Shown: piece after piece, positions 30,180 to 37,836 of the stretch
How the letters are laid out: each line of letters begins with the position of its first letter
Numbering within the stretch: the first letter of the stretch is position 1
Assembly (NCBI GenBank): GCA_903831455.1
Contig: CAIKXV010000057.1
Coordinates: 1 to 37,874 of the forward strand
Reading direction: 5' to 3'
DNA length: 37,874 nt
Origin: an uncultured Pseudomonadota bacterium
GTDB lineage: Bacteria > Pseudomonadota > Gammaproteobacteria > Burkholderiales > CAIKXV01
The notes under the pieces: generated by a model
Database searches by the model: none
The model's input: only the letters and a program-made list of their open reading frames with translations
Told to the model about the DNA's origin: nothing
Program-made: the position numbers and the translations under genes

Positions 30180-31079
30180 TCAGGCCTGGTCGGCCGGTGG
30201 CAGGTAACGACGCTCCCATTCGACGATCTCGCCGAGCCTGATCGCGTCGTTGTATTCCTGGAACGAGAGCATCCGGTCTCGCACCGGCATCGTGCTGCCC
30301 TCGGTGCGCAGCGCCTCGAGCGCGGCGCGGATACCGAAGCCGGCCGCGTAGCGGGCGAGCCCGGGGTAGATCGCGAGGCGGAAGCCCAGTTCCTCGAGCT
30401 GCGCGGTGGTGAGCTTGCCCAGCGGTCCGAACTCCTCGACGTTGACCAGCGCGGGTGCATCGACGGAGGCGGTGATGCGACGGGCGTCGTCGAGCAGCGT
30501 CGGGCTGGTCTTGGTCTCCACGAAGATCACGTCGGCACCCGCCGCGCGGTAGGCGCGCACGCGGGCGATGGCCTCGTCGAGCCCGTGACCCGCGGCTGCA
30601 TCGGTGCGCGCGATGATCAGGAAGTCCGGGTCGCGCCGCGCGGCGACTGCAGCCTCGATCTTGCGTGCATGCTCGAGCAGCGAGACCACGGGGCGGGCAC
30701 CGGGGATGTGCCCGCACTTCTTCGGCATGACCTGGTCTTCGAGATGGATGGCCGCCACGCCCGCGGATTCGAATTCCTCGACCGTGCGGCGGACGTTGAC
30801 CGCGTTGCCGTAGCCGGTATCGGCATCGCAGATGAGCGGAATGTCGACCGCTGCCGCCGCCCGGTGGGCATGTTGGGCGAACAGGGTGAGGTCGATGAGG
30901 CCGACATCGGCCCGTCCCAGCAGCGAGGCCGATACCCCGTTGCCGGTCATGTAGACGGCTTCGAAGCCGGCCATCTCGGTGAGTCGGGCGCCGTAGGCGT
31001 CGTAGATGCCCGGGGCGATGACGAGGGGACCGGACGTGAGCCGCGCGCGCAGGCGGCGTCGTGCATCGGGGGCAGCCAT
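30180..31079 (-). CDS. Isocitrate lyase/PEP mutase-family protein (methylisocitrate-lyase-like)
   Basis: A 299-residue TIM-barrel lyase. Magnesium-binding Asp85 and Asp87 (CDADTGYGN) and Glu114 (HLEDQ) are present, followed by the catalytic-loop motif KKCGH (120-124) that marks lyases cleaving 2-alkyl malate- or isocitrate-like acids. PEP mutases lack that Cys motif, so C-C cleavage or oxaloacetate/dimethylmalate-type chemistry is more likely. The C-terminal tail after LSFQEYN is typical for the oxaloacetate decarboxylase/dimethylmalate lyase branch. ATG 31079 overlaps the Bug stop by one base (TGATG). It is second in the operon Bug, lyase, D-2-hydroxyacid dehydrogenase, ModA-like gene; a lyase product such as glyoxylate or pyruvate could be the dehydrogenase substrate. 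Confidence 0.9.
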   Translation of the reverse strand: MAAPDARRRLRARLTSGPLVIAPGIYDAYGARLTEMAGFEAVYMTGNGVSASLLGRADVGLIDLTLFAQHAHRAAAAVDIPLICDADTGYGNAVNVRRTVEEFESAGVAAIHLEDQVMPKKCGHIPGARPVVSLLEHARKIEAAVAARRDPDFLIIARTDAAAGHGLDEAIARVRAYRAAGADVIFVETKTSPTLLDDARRITASVDAPALVNVEEFGPLGKLTTAQLEELGFRLAIYPGLARYAAGFGIRAALEALRTEGSTMPVRDRMLSFQEYNDAIRLGEIVEWERRYLPPADQA

Positions 31080-32080
31080 CAGTCGACCTTCACGTTCGCC
31101 GACTTGACGATCTTCGACCATCGCGCCAGCTCGGACTTCACGAGGCTGGCCAGATCCTCGGGCGAGCCGCCGACGGGGATGGCGCCCAGCGAGGCGAAGC
31201 GCTCGCGTGCCTCGGCGGTCGTGATCCCGCGCGCGACGGCGCGCGAGAGCGTGTCGACCACGTCGGCAGGCGTGCCCGCCGGTGCGAACACCGCGTACCA
31301 GTTGGTGACTTCCCACCCGGGCAGTCCGGCCTCGGCTGCCGTGGGCAGTTCGATGCCGGGCACGCGTTTCGCGGTGGCCAGGGCCAACGGCCGCAGCTTG
31401 CCCGCCTTGATCATCGGCAGCGCGGGTGCGTACTCGATCGACATCCACTGCACCTGGCCCGAGACGACGTCGGCCATCGCCGGGCCCGCCCCCTTGTAGG
31501 GGACGTGGACGAACTGCGTGCCGGTCATCGAGCGCAGCATCTCCGCGGCCAGGTGGTGGATGGTGCCGGTACCCGAGGATGCGTAGGTGAGGCCGGGACG
31601 GGAGCGGGAGTACTGCAGGAACTCCTGCAGGGTCGAGACCGGAAGCGCCGGATTGACCACCAGGACATGCGGCACGAAGGACACCACCGAGACCGGCGCG
31701 AAGTCGCGGATCGGGTCGTAGGGCAGTTTCTGCAGCACCGGGTTGATCCCGTGCGTGCCGGCTGCCCCGAGCAGCAGGGTGTGTCCATCGGCGGCCGCAC
31801 GCGCGACGAACTCGGTGCCGATCACCCCGGAGGCACCGGCGCGGTTCTCCACCACGGCCGGTTGCCCGAGCTGCTCCTGGATGGCCTGGGCGGCGATCCG
31901 GGCGTTGAGGTCGAGTGCCCCCCCTGGCGCGAAGGCGGCGACCATGCGCACGGTGCGCGAGGGGAACTTCGCGCCCTGGGCGAGGCCGGTGGCGGGAAGC
32001 AGGGGGGCGAGGGCACCGGCAGCCGCCAGACGGAGGGCGGCACGCCGGGCGAGGTGCGTGCGGGGGTGCTCGACGGGCAT
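31079..32080 (-). CDS. Bug/TctC-family periplasmic binding protein
   Basis: A 333-residue receptor. The N-terminus has ARRAALRLAAAGALAPLL, a signal with a twin Arg that might be Tat-dependent. Motifs follow: VRMVAAFAPGGALDLNARI, VVENRAGASGVIG, THGINPVLQKLPYDPIRDFAPVS and VHVPYKGAGPAMADV. It is strikingly similar to the Bug protein at 36097, with many shared blocks (HGINPVLQKL, PHVLVVNP, SGQ/AGQ, WYAV, PAGTP), so the two are close paralogues on either side of the hydroxylase operon. ATG 32080 follows AGGAGAA. It leads the operon with the lyase, dehydrogenase and ModA-like genes and probably captures their substrate. Confidence 0.92.
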   Translation of the reverse strand: MPVEHPRTHLARRAALRLAAAGALAPLLPATGLAQGAKFPSRTVRMVAAFAPGGALDLNARIAAQAIQEQLGQPAVVENRAGASGVIGTEFVARAAADGHTLLLGAAGTHGINPVLQKLPYDPIRDFAPVSVVSFVPHVLVVNPALPVSTLQEFLQYSRSRPGLTYASSGTGTIHHLAAEMLRSMTGTQFVHVPYKGAGPAMADVVSGQVQWMSIEYAPALPMIKAGKLRPLALATAKRVPGIELPTAAEAGLPGWEVTNWYAVFAPAGTPADVVDTLSRAVARGITTAEARERFASLGAIPVGGSPEDLASLVKSELARWSKIVKSANVKVD

Positions 32081-32269
32081 CGGGGTTCTCCTGCGGCCAA
32101 TGGCGGCGACAACCCTCGTCCGTGTGGCCGACTGCGTGCCGACGCGGTTTCGGGATCGACGGCTGCGCCGCCCCGCGGGCGCGGGTACCGGCGCGGTCGC
32201 CACCGAGCGGATGCGCCGACGGGGGGCGGCGCGGGTGGGTGATTCCGCCGGCGGCGGGCGCCTGCGGGA

Positions 32270-32308
32270 CTGGGCGGATTCGCCGGCGCGTGCCCGCGAA
32301 CCGCCCAG
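32270..32308 (-). terminator. Long hairpin after the molybdenum hydroxylase operon
   Basis: GCGAACCGCCCAG (32308-32296 on the reverse strand view) pairs with the 14 bases at 32270-32283, giving 13 pairs with one bulged A and a 12-nt loop. It starts four bases after the stop of the large subunit gene and sits in the 231-bp gap before the next Bug gene. There is no T-tract. The rest of the gap is GC-rich with no recognisable gene. Confidence 0.5.
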
Positions 32309-32311
32309 AGC

Positions 32312-34663
32312 TTACTTCACTGTGCTGCGGGCCGCCTCGATCGTCTCCCACAGGCGCGAGGGCGAGAGGGGCAGGGATACCGGGTTCACGCCGAACTCGC
32401 GCAGCGCGGCGGCGATCGCGTTCACCATCACCGCTCCGACGACGATGGTCCCGCCCTCGCCCGCCCCCTTGGCGCCGATCGGGTTGATCGGCGACGGATA
32501 GGCTTCGAACGTGAGCCCACGGATGCGCGGATAGTCGGTGGAGGTGGGCAGGAGGTAGTCCGCAAGCGTTCCGGTAAGCATCTGCCCGTCGCCGTCGTAC
32601 ACCATCTGCTCGAGGCAGACCCCGCCCATGCCCTGCACCGTTCCCCCGATCAGTTGCCCGTGCACCAGCAGCGGGTTGATCGCGCGGCCGACGTCCTCGA
32701 CCACCAGGTAGTCGAGCAGCTCGACATGGCCGGTGCGGGGGTCCACCGCCACGTGGGCGCAGGCGGCGCCGTAGGCGTAGGTGTGGTGGTGGTTCGCGAA
32801 GCTGCCGTCCACGCCGATGCTCTCGTGGCGTGCGAGTTCGGCGAAGCTCATCGCCCGTCCGCGCGGCGATCGCGCCTCGGTACCCGCCAGTTCGACCTGT
32901 TCGGGCAGGCACTCGAGGTAGGTGGCCGCCAGTTCGCGCAGCGCGGCCTTGAATTTTCCGGCCGCATCGACGATCGCCGAGCCGCCCATCACCGTCGAGC
33001 GCGAGTGGTAGGACCCGAAGCCTTCGGCCAGAAGGTTGGTGGAGCCGTGGAGCATGTCGATCGCCGACATCGGGACGCCGAGCGCGTCGGCGGCGATCTG
33101 CCCGAGAGAGGTCTCCAGCCCCTGTCCGACGGAGGTCGAGCCGACGATGAGGCGGATGCGACCATCGCCGGCCAGTTCGATGCGGGCGTTCTCGCGCGGC
33201 CCGGCGGCTCCGCCCTCGATGAAGCAGGCGCTGCCGATGCCGTGGTAGCGCCCGTCGGGCTGGCGACCCTGCCGCGCCTGGCGGGCGACCCAATCGAATT
33301 CCGCGAGGCAGCGCTCGTACAGTTCGAGGTAGTCGCCGCTGTCGGTCTCGGTCTGTCCCGACGAGGGCGGAGCGGACGGCGAGCAGTCGGCGAAATGCCA
33401 GGGCATGTCGGCGGCGGTGAGCAGGTTGCGACGGCGCACCTGCACCGGGTCCAGGCCGAGTGCCTGCGCGCCGCGCTCGAGCAGGCGCTCGCAGAACAGC
33501 GCGGTCTCGAACCGCCCCGGGGCGCGGTAGGTGCCGGCGGGCCCCTTGTTCGTGAACAGCACGTGCGAGGCGATGTCGACGGCGGCGATGCGGTACGGGC
33601 CGGTCAGGAACTGGGGGATGTTGCGCGGCTGGATCAGGCCGTTCGTGCGCGGGTAGGCGCCCAGGTCGCACCATGCGGTGCCGCGTACGCCCAGGATGGT
33701 GCCATCGGCCGCGAAAGCCATCTCGAGCTCGGCCTCGGACTCGCGCGACTGCGCCATGGTCATCAGGTCTTCGCGCCGGTCGCTGATCCACTTGATCGTG
33801 CGGCCCAGGTGCCGGGCGGCGAAGGGAACGAGGAAGTCCTCGACGTAGAACTCCCCGCGCGCGCCGAAGCTGCCCCCGGTGTCGCCCTCGAGGAAGTCCA
33901 TCTTCGAGGCATCGATGCCGAGCATCGAGGCGCAGGCCCGGCGATTGAAGAAGGGCACCTTGGCCGCGCCGTGCACGACGATGCGCTCGCCGTCGGCCAG
34001 CCATTCGGCCACCACGCCGCGCGCCTCCATCGTGACCGGCGCCTGGCGTTGCATCGAGAAGCGCTCGCGCTGCACGTGCGCGGCCGAGGCGAAGGCCGCC
34101 GCGGCGTCGCCCCGGGTGGCGCGGAAGGTGACCCCGCGGTTGGTCTGCGTGCCGTCGAAGAGCAGGCAGTCGCCGGAGTCGGCGCTCCGCCAGTCGGCCA
34201 CCGCCGGCAGGGTCTCGAGGTCGACCTCGATGCGTTCGAGCGCATCTTCCGCGATGGCCAGCGAATCGGCGACCACGACCGCCAGCACCTCGCCGACATG
34301 GCGGACGCGGTCGGCCACGATGGCCGGCTGCCGGTAGGGCTCCATGCACTCGAGCGGCTGCAGCCTGAGCGGCACCCGGGGTACCGCGCCGCCGCAGGCG
34401 CGCGCGACGTCGGCCCCGGTGATCACCGCATGCACGCCGGGCAGCGCGAGGGCCGCCGAGGCGTCGATGCCGCGCAGCCGGGCGTGCGCGACCGAACTGC
34501 GCAGCATGGCGGCATGCAGCATGCCGGGCAGCGCGACGTCGTCGGCATAGCGCCCGCGGCCGCGCAGCAGCCTCAGGTCCTCGACCCGCTGGACGGGTCG
34601 GCCGACGAAGGGGCGTCCGTCCGCCGCGCTCTCCGGCAGGAGGTCGGGTGCTCGTTCGCCCAT
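32312..34663 (-). CDS. Molybdenum hydroxylase large subunit (xanthine/CO dehydrogenase family)
   Basis: A 783-residue molybdopterin-cytosine-dinucleotide-type subunit, CoxL/XdhB-like. It has FVGRPVQRVEDLRLLRGRGRY at the start, VGEVLAVVVAD, GGSFGARGEFYVED and the catalytic Glu736 in GAKGAGEGG. The active-site loop reads GTYRAPGR (around Arg380). This differs from AYRCSFR of true CO dehydrogenase (form I) and from the common AYRGAGR (form II), so CO oxidation is unlikely and hydroxylation of an organic substrate is expected. It is the third of three overlapping subunit genes (TGATG overlap with the 2Fe-2S gene). No dedicated maturation gene (CoxD-, CoxI- or MocA-like) is present in the window. 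The substrate cannot be predicted. Confidence 0.92.
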   Translation of the reverse strand: MGERAPDLLPESAADGRPFVGRPVQRVEDLRLLRGRGRYADDVALPGMLHAAMLRSSVAHARLRGIDASAALALPGVHAVITGADVARACGGAVPRVPLRLQPLECMEPYRQPAIVADRVRHVGEVLAVVVADSLAIAEDALERIEVDLETLPAVADWRSADSGDCLLFDGTQTNRGVTFRATRGDAAAAFASAAHVQRERFSMQRQAPVTMEARGVVAEWLADGERIVVHGAAKVPFFNRRACASMLGIDASKMDFLEGDTGGSFGARGEFYVEDFLVPFAARHLGRTIKWISDRREDLMTMAQSRESEAELEMAFAADGTILGVRGTAWCDLGAYPRTNGLIQPRNIPQFLTGPYRIAAVDIASHVLFTNKGPAGTYRAPGRFETALFCERLLERGAQALGLDPVQVRRRNLLTAADMPWHFADCSPSAPPSSGQTETDSGDYLELYERCLAEFDWVARQARQGRQPDGRYHGIGSACFIEGGAAGPRENARIELAGDGRIRLIVGSTSVGQGLETSLGQIAADALGVPMSAIDMLHGSTNLLAEGFGSYHSRSTVMGGSAIVDAAGKFKAALRELAATYLECLPEQVELAGTEARSPRGRAMSFAELARHESIGVDGSFANHHHTYAYGAACAHVAVDPRTGHVELLDYLVVEDVGRAINPLLVHGQLIGGTVQGMGGVCLEQMVYDGDGQMLTGTLADYLLPTSTDYPRIRGLTFEAYPSPINPIGAKGAGEGGTIVVGAVMVNAIAAALREFGVNPVSLPLSPSRLWETIEAARSTVK

Positions 34664-35178
34664 CAGCGCTGCTCCCCGTCGCCGTGGTGGGCGTGAGCCT
34701 CCCCGGTCCATGCGGGACCACCGTAGGCCACGCGCGCGTCGAGCACCGCATGGACGATCGGGATATAGCCGGTGCAGCGGCACAGGTTGCCCGAGAGGAC
34801 CTCGCGCACTCGCGCCTCGTCGGCGTGGGGCTCCTCGGTGAGCAGCGCGTGCGCGGTGGTGAGCATGCCCGGCGTGCAGAAGCCGCACTGCAGGGCGTTG
34901 TGCCGGCGGAACGAGGCCTGCAGCGGGGAGAGGTCTTCGCCGTGCGCGAGTCCTTCCACGGTGGTGATGCTGCGACCCTCGACCTGCACCGCGAGCGTGA
35001 GGCAGGAGCGGACGGCCTCGCCGTCGATGATCACGGTGCAGGCTCCGCAGACCCCGTGCTCGCAGCCGACGTGGGTGCCGGTGAGGCGCAGGTGATCGCG
35101 CAGGCAGAGCGACAGGGTGGTGCGTGGCTCGACTTCGGCCGAGACCGGCTTGTCGTTGACGGTGAACCGGACCTTCAT
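34663..35178 (-). CDS. Molybdenum hydroxylase 2Fe-2S subunit
   Basis: A 171-residue CoxS-like electron-transfer subunit with two 2Fe-2S clusters. The plant-ferredoxin-type cluster uses Cys39, 44, 47 and 59 (GCEHGVCGACTV, SCL). The second uses Cys98, 101, 133 and 135 (CGFCTPGM, LCRCTGY). All eight ligands are intact. It passes electrons from the molybdenum centre to FAD. ATG 35178 overlaps the FAD subunit stop (TGATG) and has GAGG upstream; GTG 35181 is possible but less likely. A His-rich C-terminal tail (EAHAHHGDGEQR) extends beyond the core. Confidence 0.95.
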   Translation of the reverse strand: MKVRFTVNDKPVSAEVEPRTTLSLCLRDHLRLTGTHVGCEHGVCGACTVIIDGEAVRSCLTLAVQVEGRSITTVEGLAHGEDLSPLQASFRRHNALQCGFCTPGMLTTAHALLTEEPHADEARVREVLSGNLCRCTGYIPIVHAVLDARVAYGGPAWTGEAHAHHGDGEQR

Positions 35179-36062
35179 CACGCAGCCTCGCGACGGTTGA
35201 ATGGGGGAGGGCAGGCCCGCGCGATCGCGCGCTCGACCAGCACGCCGACGAGGTTGCGGCGGTAGGCCGCGGAGGCATGCAGGTCGTCGGCCGGATCCAC
35301 CTCGGCCGAGGCAGCCGCGGCCGCCTCGGCGATTGCGCGGGCGTCGACGGTCCGCCCGTCCAGGGCGGACTCGGCCGTGCGCAGGCGCAGCGGCCGGTCG
35401 GCCGCGCCGATGGCGGCGATGCGGGTACCCGTGGCGCGCGCGTTCCCGTCGAGTTCGAAGCCGACCGCGACCCCCGCCATCGCGAAGTCGCCGCGCCGCC
35501 GGGAGAGTTCCTCGAACGCCGCATGCCGCCGGGCGGGCCAGGGGGGCAGCACGAGAGCGGTGATCAACTCGTCGGGCTCGAGCGCGGTACTGAGCGCGCC
35601 CAGGAAGAAGTCGCCGGCGGCGATGGTGCGCTGCCCGCGCACGCTCGCCACCTCCACGAGGGCGTCGGAGGCCACTGCGATGCCCGGGAGTTCGGCGGCA
35701 GGGTCGGCGTGGGCCAGGCTGCCCCCGACCGTTCCGCGGTTGCGGATCTGGTAATGGGCGACATGGCCGATCGCCTCCGCGAGCAGGGGGGCCGCCGTGC
35801 AGAGGCGTGCGTCGCGCTCGATGTCGCGCCAGCGGACACGGGCACCCAGGCGCACGCCGTCGGGGCCGATGTCGATGCGGTCGAGCCCGGGGACCTGGCG
35901 CAGGTCGACGAGCAGCGCCGGTGCGGCGAGCCGGAAGGCGAGCACCGGCATCAGGCTCTGCCCCCCGGCGAGCGGGCGCGCTTCGCCCTGGCCCCGGGCG
36001 AGCAGTTCAAGCGCCTCCGCGAGGGAGTCCGGCGACGCATAGTCGAACTTGGGTGGTTTCAT
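35178..36062 (-). CDS. Molybdenum hydroxylase FAD subunit
   Basis: A 294-residue CoxM-like flavoprotein. The FAD pyrophosphate-binding motifs are AGGQS (32-36) and TVGGSLAHADPAAE (111-124), with QIRNRG before the second. The C-terminal CO_deh_flav_C-type domain follows. It accepts electrons from the 2Fe-2S subunit and passes them on to an unknown acceptor. ATG 36062 follows AGGAGGC, a strong ribosome binding site, 34 bp after the Bug gene. Order Bug, FAD, 2Fe-2S, Mo indicates a four-gene operon from 37074 to 32312. Confidence 0.94.
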   Translation of the reverse strand: MKPPKFDYASPDSLAEALELLARGQGEARPLAGGQSLMPVLAFRLAAPALLVDLRQVPGLDRIDIGPDGVRLGARVRWRDIERDARLCTAAPLLAEAIGHVAHYQIRNRGTVGGSLAHADPAAELPGIAVASDALVEVASVRGQRTIAAGDFFLGALSTALEPDELITALVLPPWPARRHAAFEELSRRRGDFAMAGVAVGFELDGNARATGTRIAAIGAADRPLRLRTAESALDGRTVDARAIAEAAAAASAEVDPADDLHASAAYRRNLVGVLVERAIARACPPPFNRREAA

Positions 36063-36096
36063 GAACAGCCTCCTGCTTGCTGCGGCGAGGATCGCC

Positions 36097-37074
36097 TCAC
36101 TCCGGCTTGACCCCGGCGGTCTTGATGACCTTCGACCAGCGGGCGAGTTCTGCGGCCTGGTGCGAGGCCAGTTCCGCGGGCGTGCTGCCGATGGCCACGG
36201 CGTTGAGGGCGGCGAGCTTGTCGCGCGCATCGCCCGAACCGAGCCCGCGCGCGATGGCCCGCGACAGGGTGTCGACGATCGTCGTCGGCGTTCCTGCCGG
36301 CGCATAGACCGCGTACCAGGCGGTCACCTCGAAGCCCGGCACGCCGCCTTCGGCGAAGGTGGGCAGGTCGACGCCCGGCACCCGCCGGGCGGTGGCGATC
36401 GCGATCGGGCGCAGCTTGCCGGCCTTGATCTGGGACACCGCGGCGGTGAGTTCGATCGACATGAACTGCAGCTGTCCGGCGATCACGTCGCTCATCGCGG
36501 GCGCGGAGCCCTTGTAGGGCACGTGCGTGAGGTTCAGGCCGGAGGCGATGCGGAGCATCTCGCCGGCGAGATGGTGGGGCGAGCCGGTGCCTGCGGAGCC
36601 GTAGTTGAGGCCCGGTTTCGCGCGCGCGTACTTGATGAATTCCGGCAGGGAGGTGACCGGGAGCGAAGGGTTGACCACCAGCACGTGCGGAATGGTGGCG
36701 ACCAGGGATACCGGCGCGAAGTCGCGCACCGGGTCGTAGGAGAGCTTCTGCAGCACCGGGTTGATGCCGTGGGTGGTGGTCGCCCCGAGCAGCAGGCTGT
36801 ACCCGTCGGGAGCTGCACGGGCGACGAGTTCGGAGCCGATCGCGCCCGCGGCGCCGGCACGGTTGTCGACGATCACCGGCTGGCCGAGCTGCTCGGTGAG
36901 CACCTGCGCCGCGACGCGGGCCACCAGGTCGAGGGCGCCGCCCGGGGCGAACGGGGCCACCATGCGCATCGACTTGACCGGGAAGGCCGGCTGCTGGGCT
37001 GCGGCGGGAAGGCCGGCCGCTGCGGTGGCGAGGCCGGCGGCGAGTACCGCAAGGTTGGAACGTCGTGTGCGCAT
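36097..37074 (-). CDS. Bug/TctC-family periplasmic binding protein leading the hydroxylase operon
   Basis: A 325-residue receptor with a clear signal peptide (NLAVLAAGLATAAAGLPAAAQQ). Family motifs are MRMVAPFAPGGALDLVARVAAQ, VIVDNRAGAAGAIG, THGINPVLQKLSYDPVRDFAPVS and LTHVPYKGSAPAMSDV. It is a close paralogue of the protein at 31079. As the first gene of the operon it most likely binds the hydroxylase substrate or its precursor in the periplasm. ATG 37074 has a modest GGAA box. A -10-like TAAGAT lies at 37112-37107 without a clear -35. It diverges from the cupin gene. Confidence 0.92.
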   Translation of the reverse strand: MRTRRSNLAVLAAGLATAAAGLPAAAQQPAFPVKSMRMVAPFAPGGALDLVARVAAQVLTEQLGQPVIVDNRAGAAGAIGSELVARAAPDGYSLLLGATTTHGINPVLQKLSYDPVRDFAPVSLVATIPHVLVVNPSLPVTSLPEFIKYARAKPGLNYGSAGTGSPHHLAGEMLRIASGLNLTHVPYKGSAPAMSDVIAGQLQFMSIELTAAVSQIKAGKLRPIAIATARRVPGVDLPTFAEGGVPGFEVTAWYAVYAPAGTPTTIVDTLSRAIARGLGSGDARDKLAALNAVAIGSTPAELASHQAAELARWSKVIKTAGVKPE

Positions 37075-37106
37075 GTGAGAAATTCCGGTCGCAGGTCGGA
37101 CTGGGG

Positions 37107-37112
37107 ATCTTA
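37107..37112 (-). promoter_or_regulatory. -10-like TAAGAT for the hydroxylase operon
   Basis: Leftward TAAGAT lies 33 bp before the Bug start codon in the divergent region with the cupin gene, which is AT-richer than its surroundings (ATCTTAAGG). It matches 4/6 of TATAAT. No good -35 is seen, so activator dependence is possible. Confidence 0.4.
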
Positions 37113-37193
37113 AGGCATGCACCGGTCGGTTGCGAGCCTGCACGAGGCTGGCGACACCCCTGCCCGAGACCGGCCGCCGATGCGGGCGTTCGG

Positions 37194-37223
37194 TTGCCAG
37201 CGGTGCGCGGCGCGGCCTACCAT
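37194..37223 (+). promoter_or_regulatory. Sigma70-type promoter for the cupin gene
   Basis: TTGCCA (37194-37199) and TACCAT (37218-37223) are separated by 18 bp, followed by a GCGCGCG discriminator. The predicted leader of about 44 nt carries AGAGGAGA before ATG 37274. This is the best -35/-10 pair I find in the window. Confidence 0.6.
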
Positions 37224-37273
37224 GCGCGCGCAGCGAGCCTGCATCGACCATCGGATCCAAGAGGAGAATCACC

Positions 37274-37801
37274 ATGTCCGCAGCGCGCCACCCCATGCCC
37301 CCCGACATCGCCAGCCTGTCGCTCGAGGAGGTCATGCAGAAGTTCGTCGGCCGCTTCCGCGACAAGACCCCGGACTGGGCCGCCTTCGAGGACGCGAAGA
37401 TCGAGGGCTGGAAGCGTGCGCAGCACCGCTTCATCGGTGCGGGAGGCTCGGGCAAGCACGATGATCCCTCGGTCATCCCCGCCCGCAACTTCACGCTGTC
37501 GATCATGTACGTCGAACCCGGCCAGGGCAACGCGGCCCACACCCACGAGGTGGAGGAGGTGTTCTTCGTGCTCGACGGATTCCTCGACGTGTTCGTCGAG
37601 GACGAGAGCGGACGCCGCCTGACCACCCGGCTGGGCAAGTGGGAATGCGCGGCCTGTCCGCCCGGGGTGATCCATGGCTACGACAACAACAGCCTCGAGC
37701 CGGTGTACTTCCAGGTGATGCTCGGGCGTGCCCGCCCCGAGACCATGGGGTACGCGGACGACAAGCTGTACCAGCGCCGCGACGCCCACCTCAAGGGCTG
37801 A
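37274..37801 (+). CDS. Cupin-domain protein
   Basis: A 175-residue single-cupin protein. Metal ligands His89, His91 and Glu95 (AAHTHEVEEVFFVLDG) and the second-motif His134 (PPGVIHGYDNNS) are all present, so it can bind a divalent metal. This could make it a dioxygenase, isomerase or a small-molecule-binding protein; the sequence alone does not decide. The N-terminal 50 residues are helical and include FRDKTPDWAAFEDAKIEG. ATG 37274 follows AGAGGAGA. It diverges from the hydroxylase operon and may share its inducer or pathway. Confidence 0.88.
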   Translation: MSAARHPMPPDIASLSLEEVMQKFVGRFRDKTPDWAAFEDAKIEGWKRAQHRFIGAGGSGKHDDPSVIPARNFTLSIMYVEPGQGNAAHTHEVEEVFFVLDGFLDVFVEDESGRRLTTRLGKWECAACPPGVIHGYDNNSLEPVYFQVMLGRARPETMGYADDKLYQRRDAHLKG

Positions 37802-37836
37802 GCCGGCGCCTCCGCGCCGACGCCCGGGGCGCCGGC
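37802..37836 (+). terminator. Hairpin after the cupin gene
   Basis: GCCGGCGCC (37802-37810) pairs perfectly with GGCGCCGGC (37828-37836) around a 17-nt loop. It begins directly after the TGA stop codon. There is no T-tract. The last 38 bases of the window are GC-rich and hold nothing recognisable. Confidence 0.45.

Noticed and set aside
30180-34751. Apparent 1,500-residue leftward protein covering the lyase, a Bug gene and part of the hydroxylase
   Set aside because: Only its last 299 residues resemble a protein family; the rest is an out-of-frame shadow of the Bug and hydroxylase genes, so no fusion is called.
32312-36062. Aerobic carbon monoxide dehydrogenase operon (coxMSL)
   Set aside because: The large subunit lacks the AYRCSFR loop required for the form I enzyme and no coxD/E/F genes follow.
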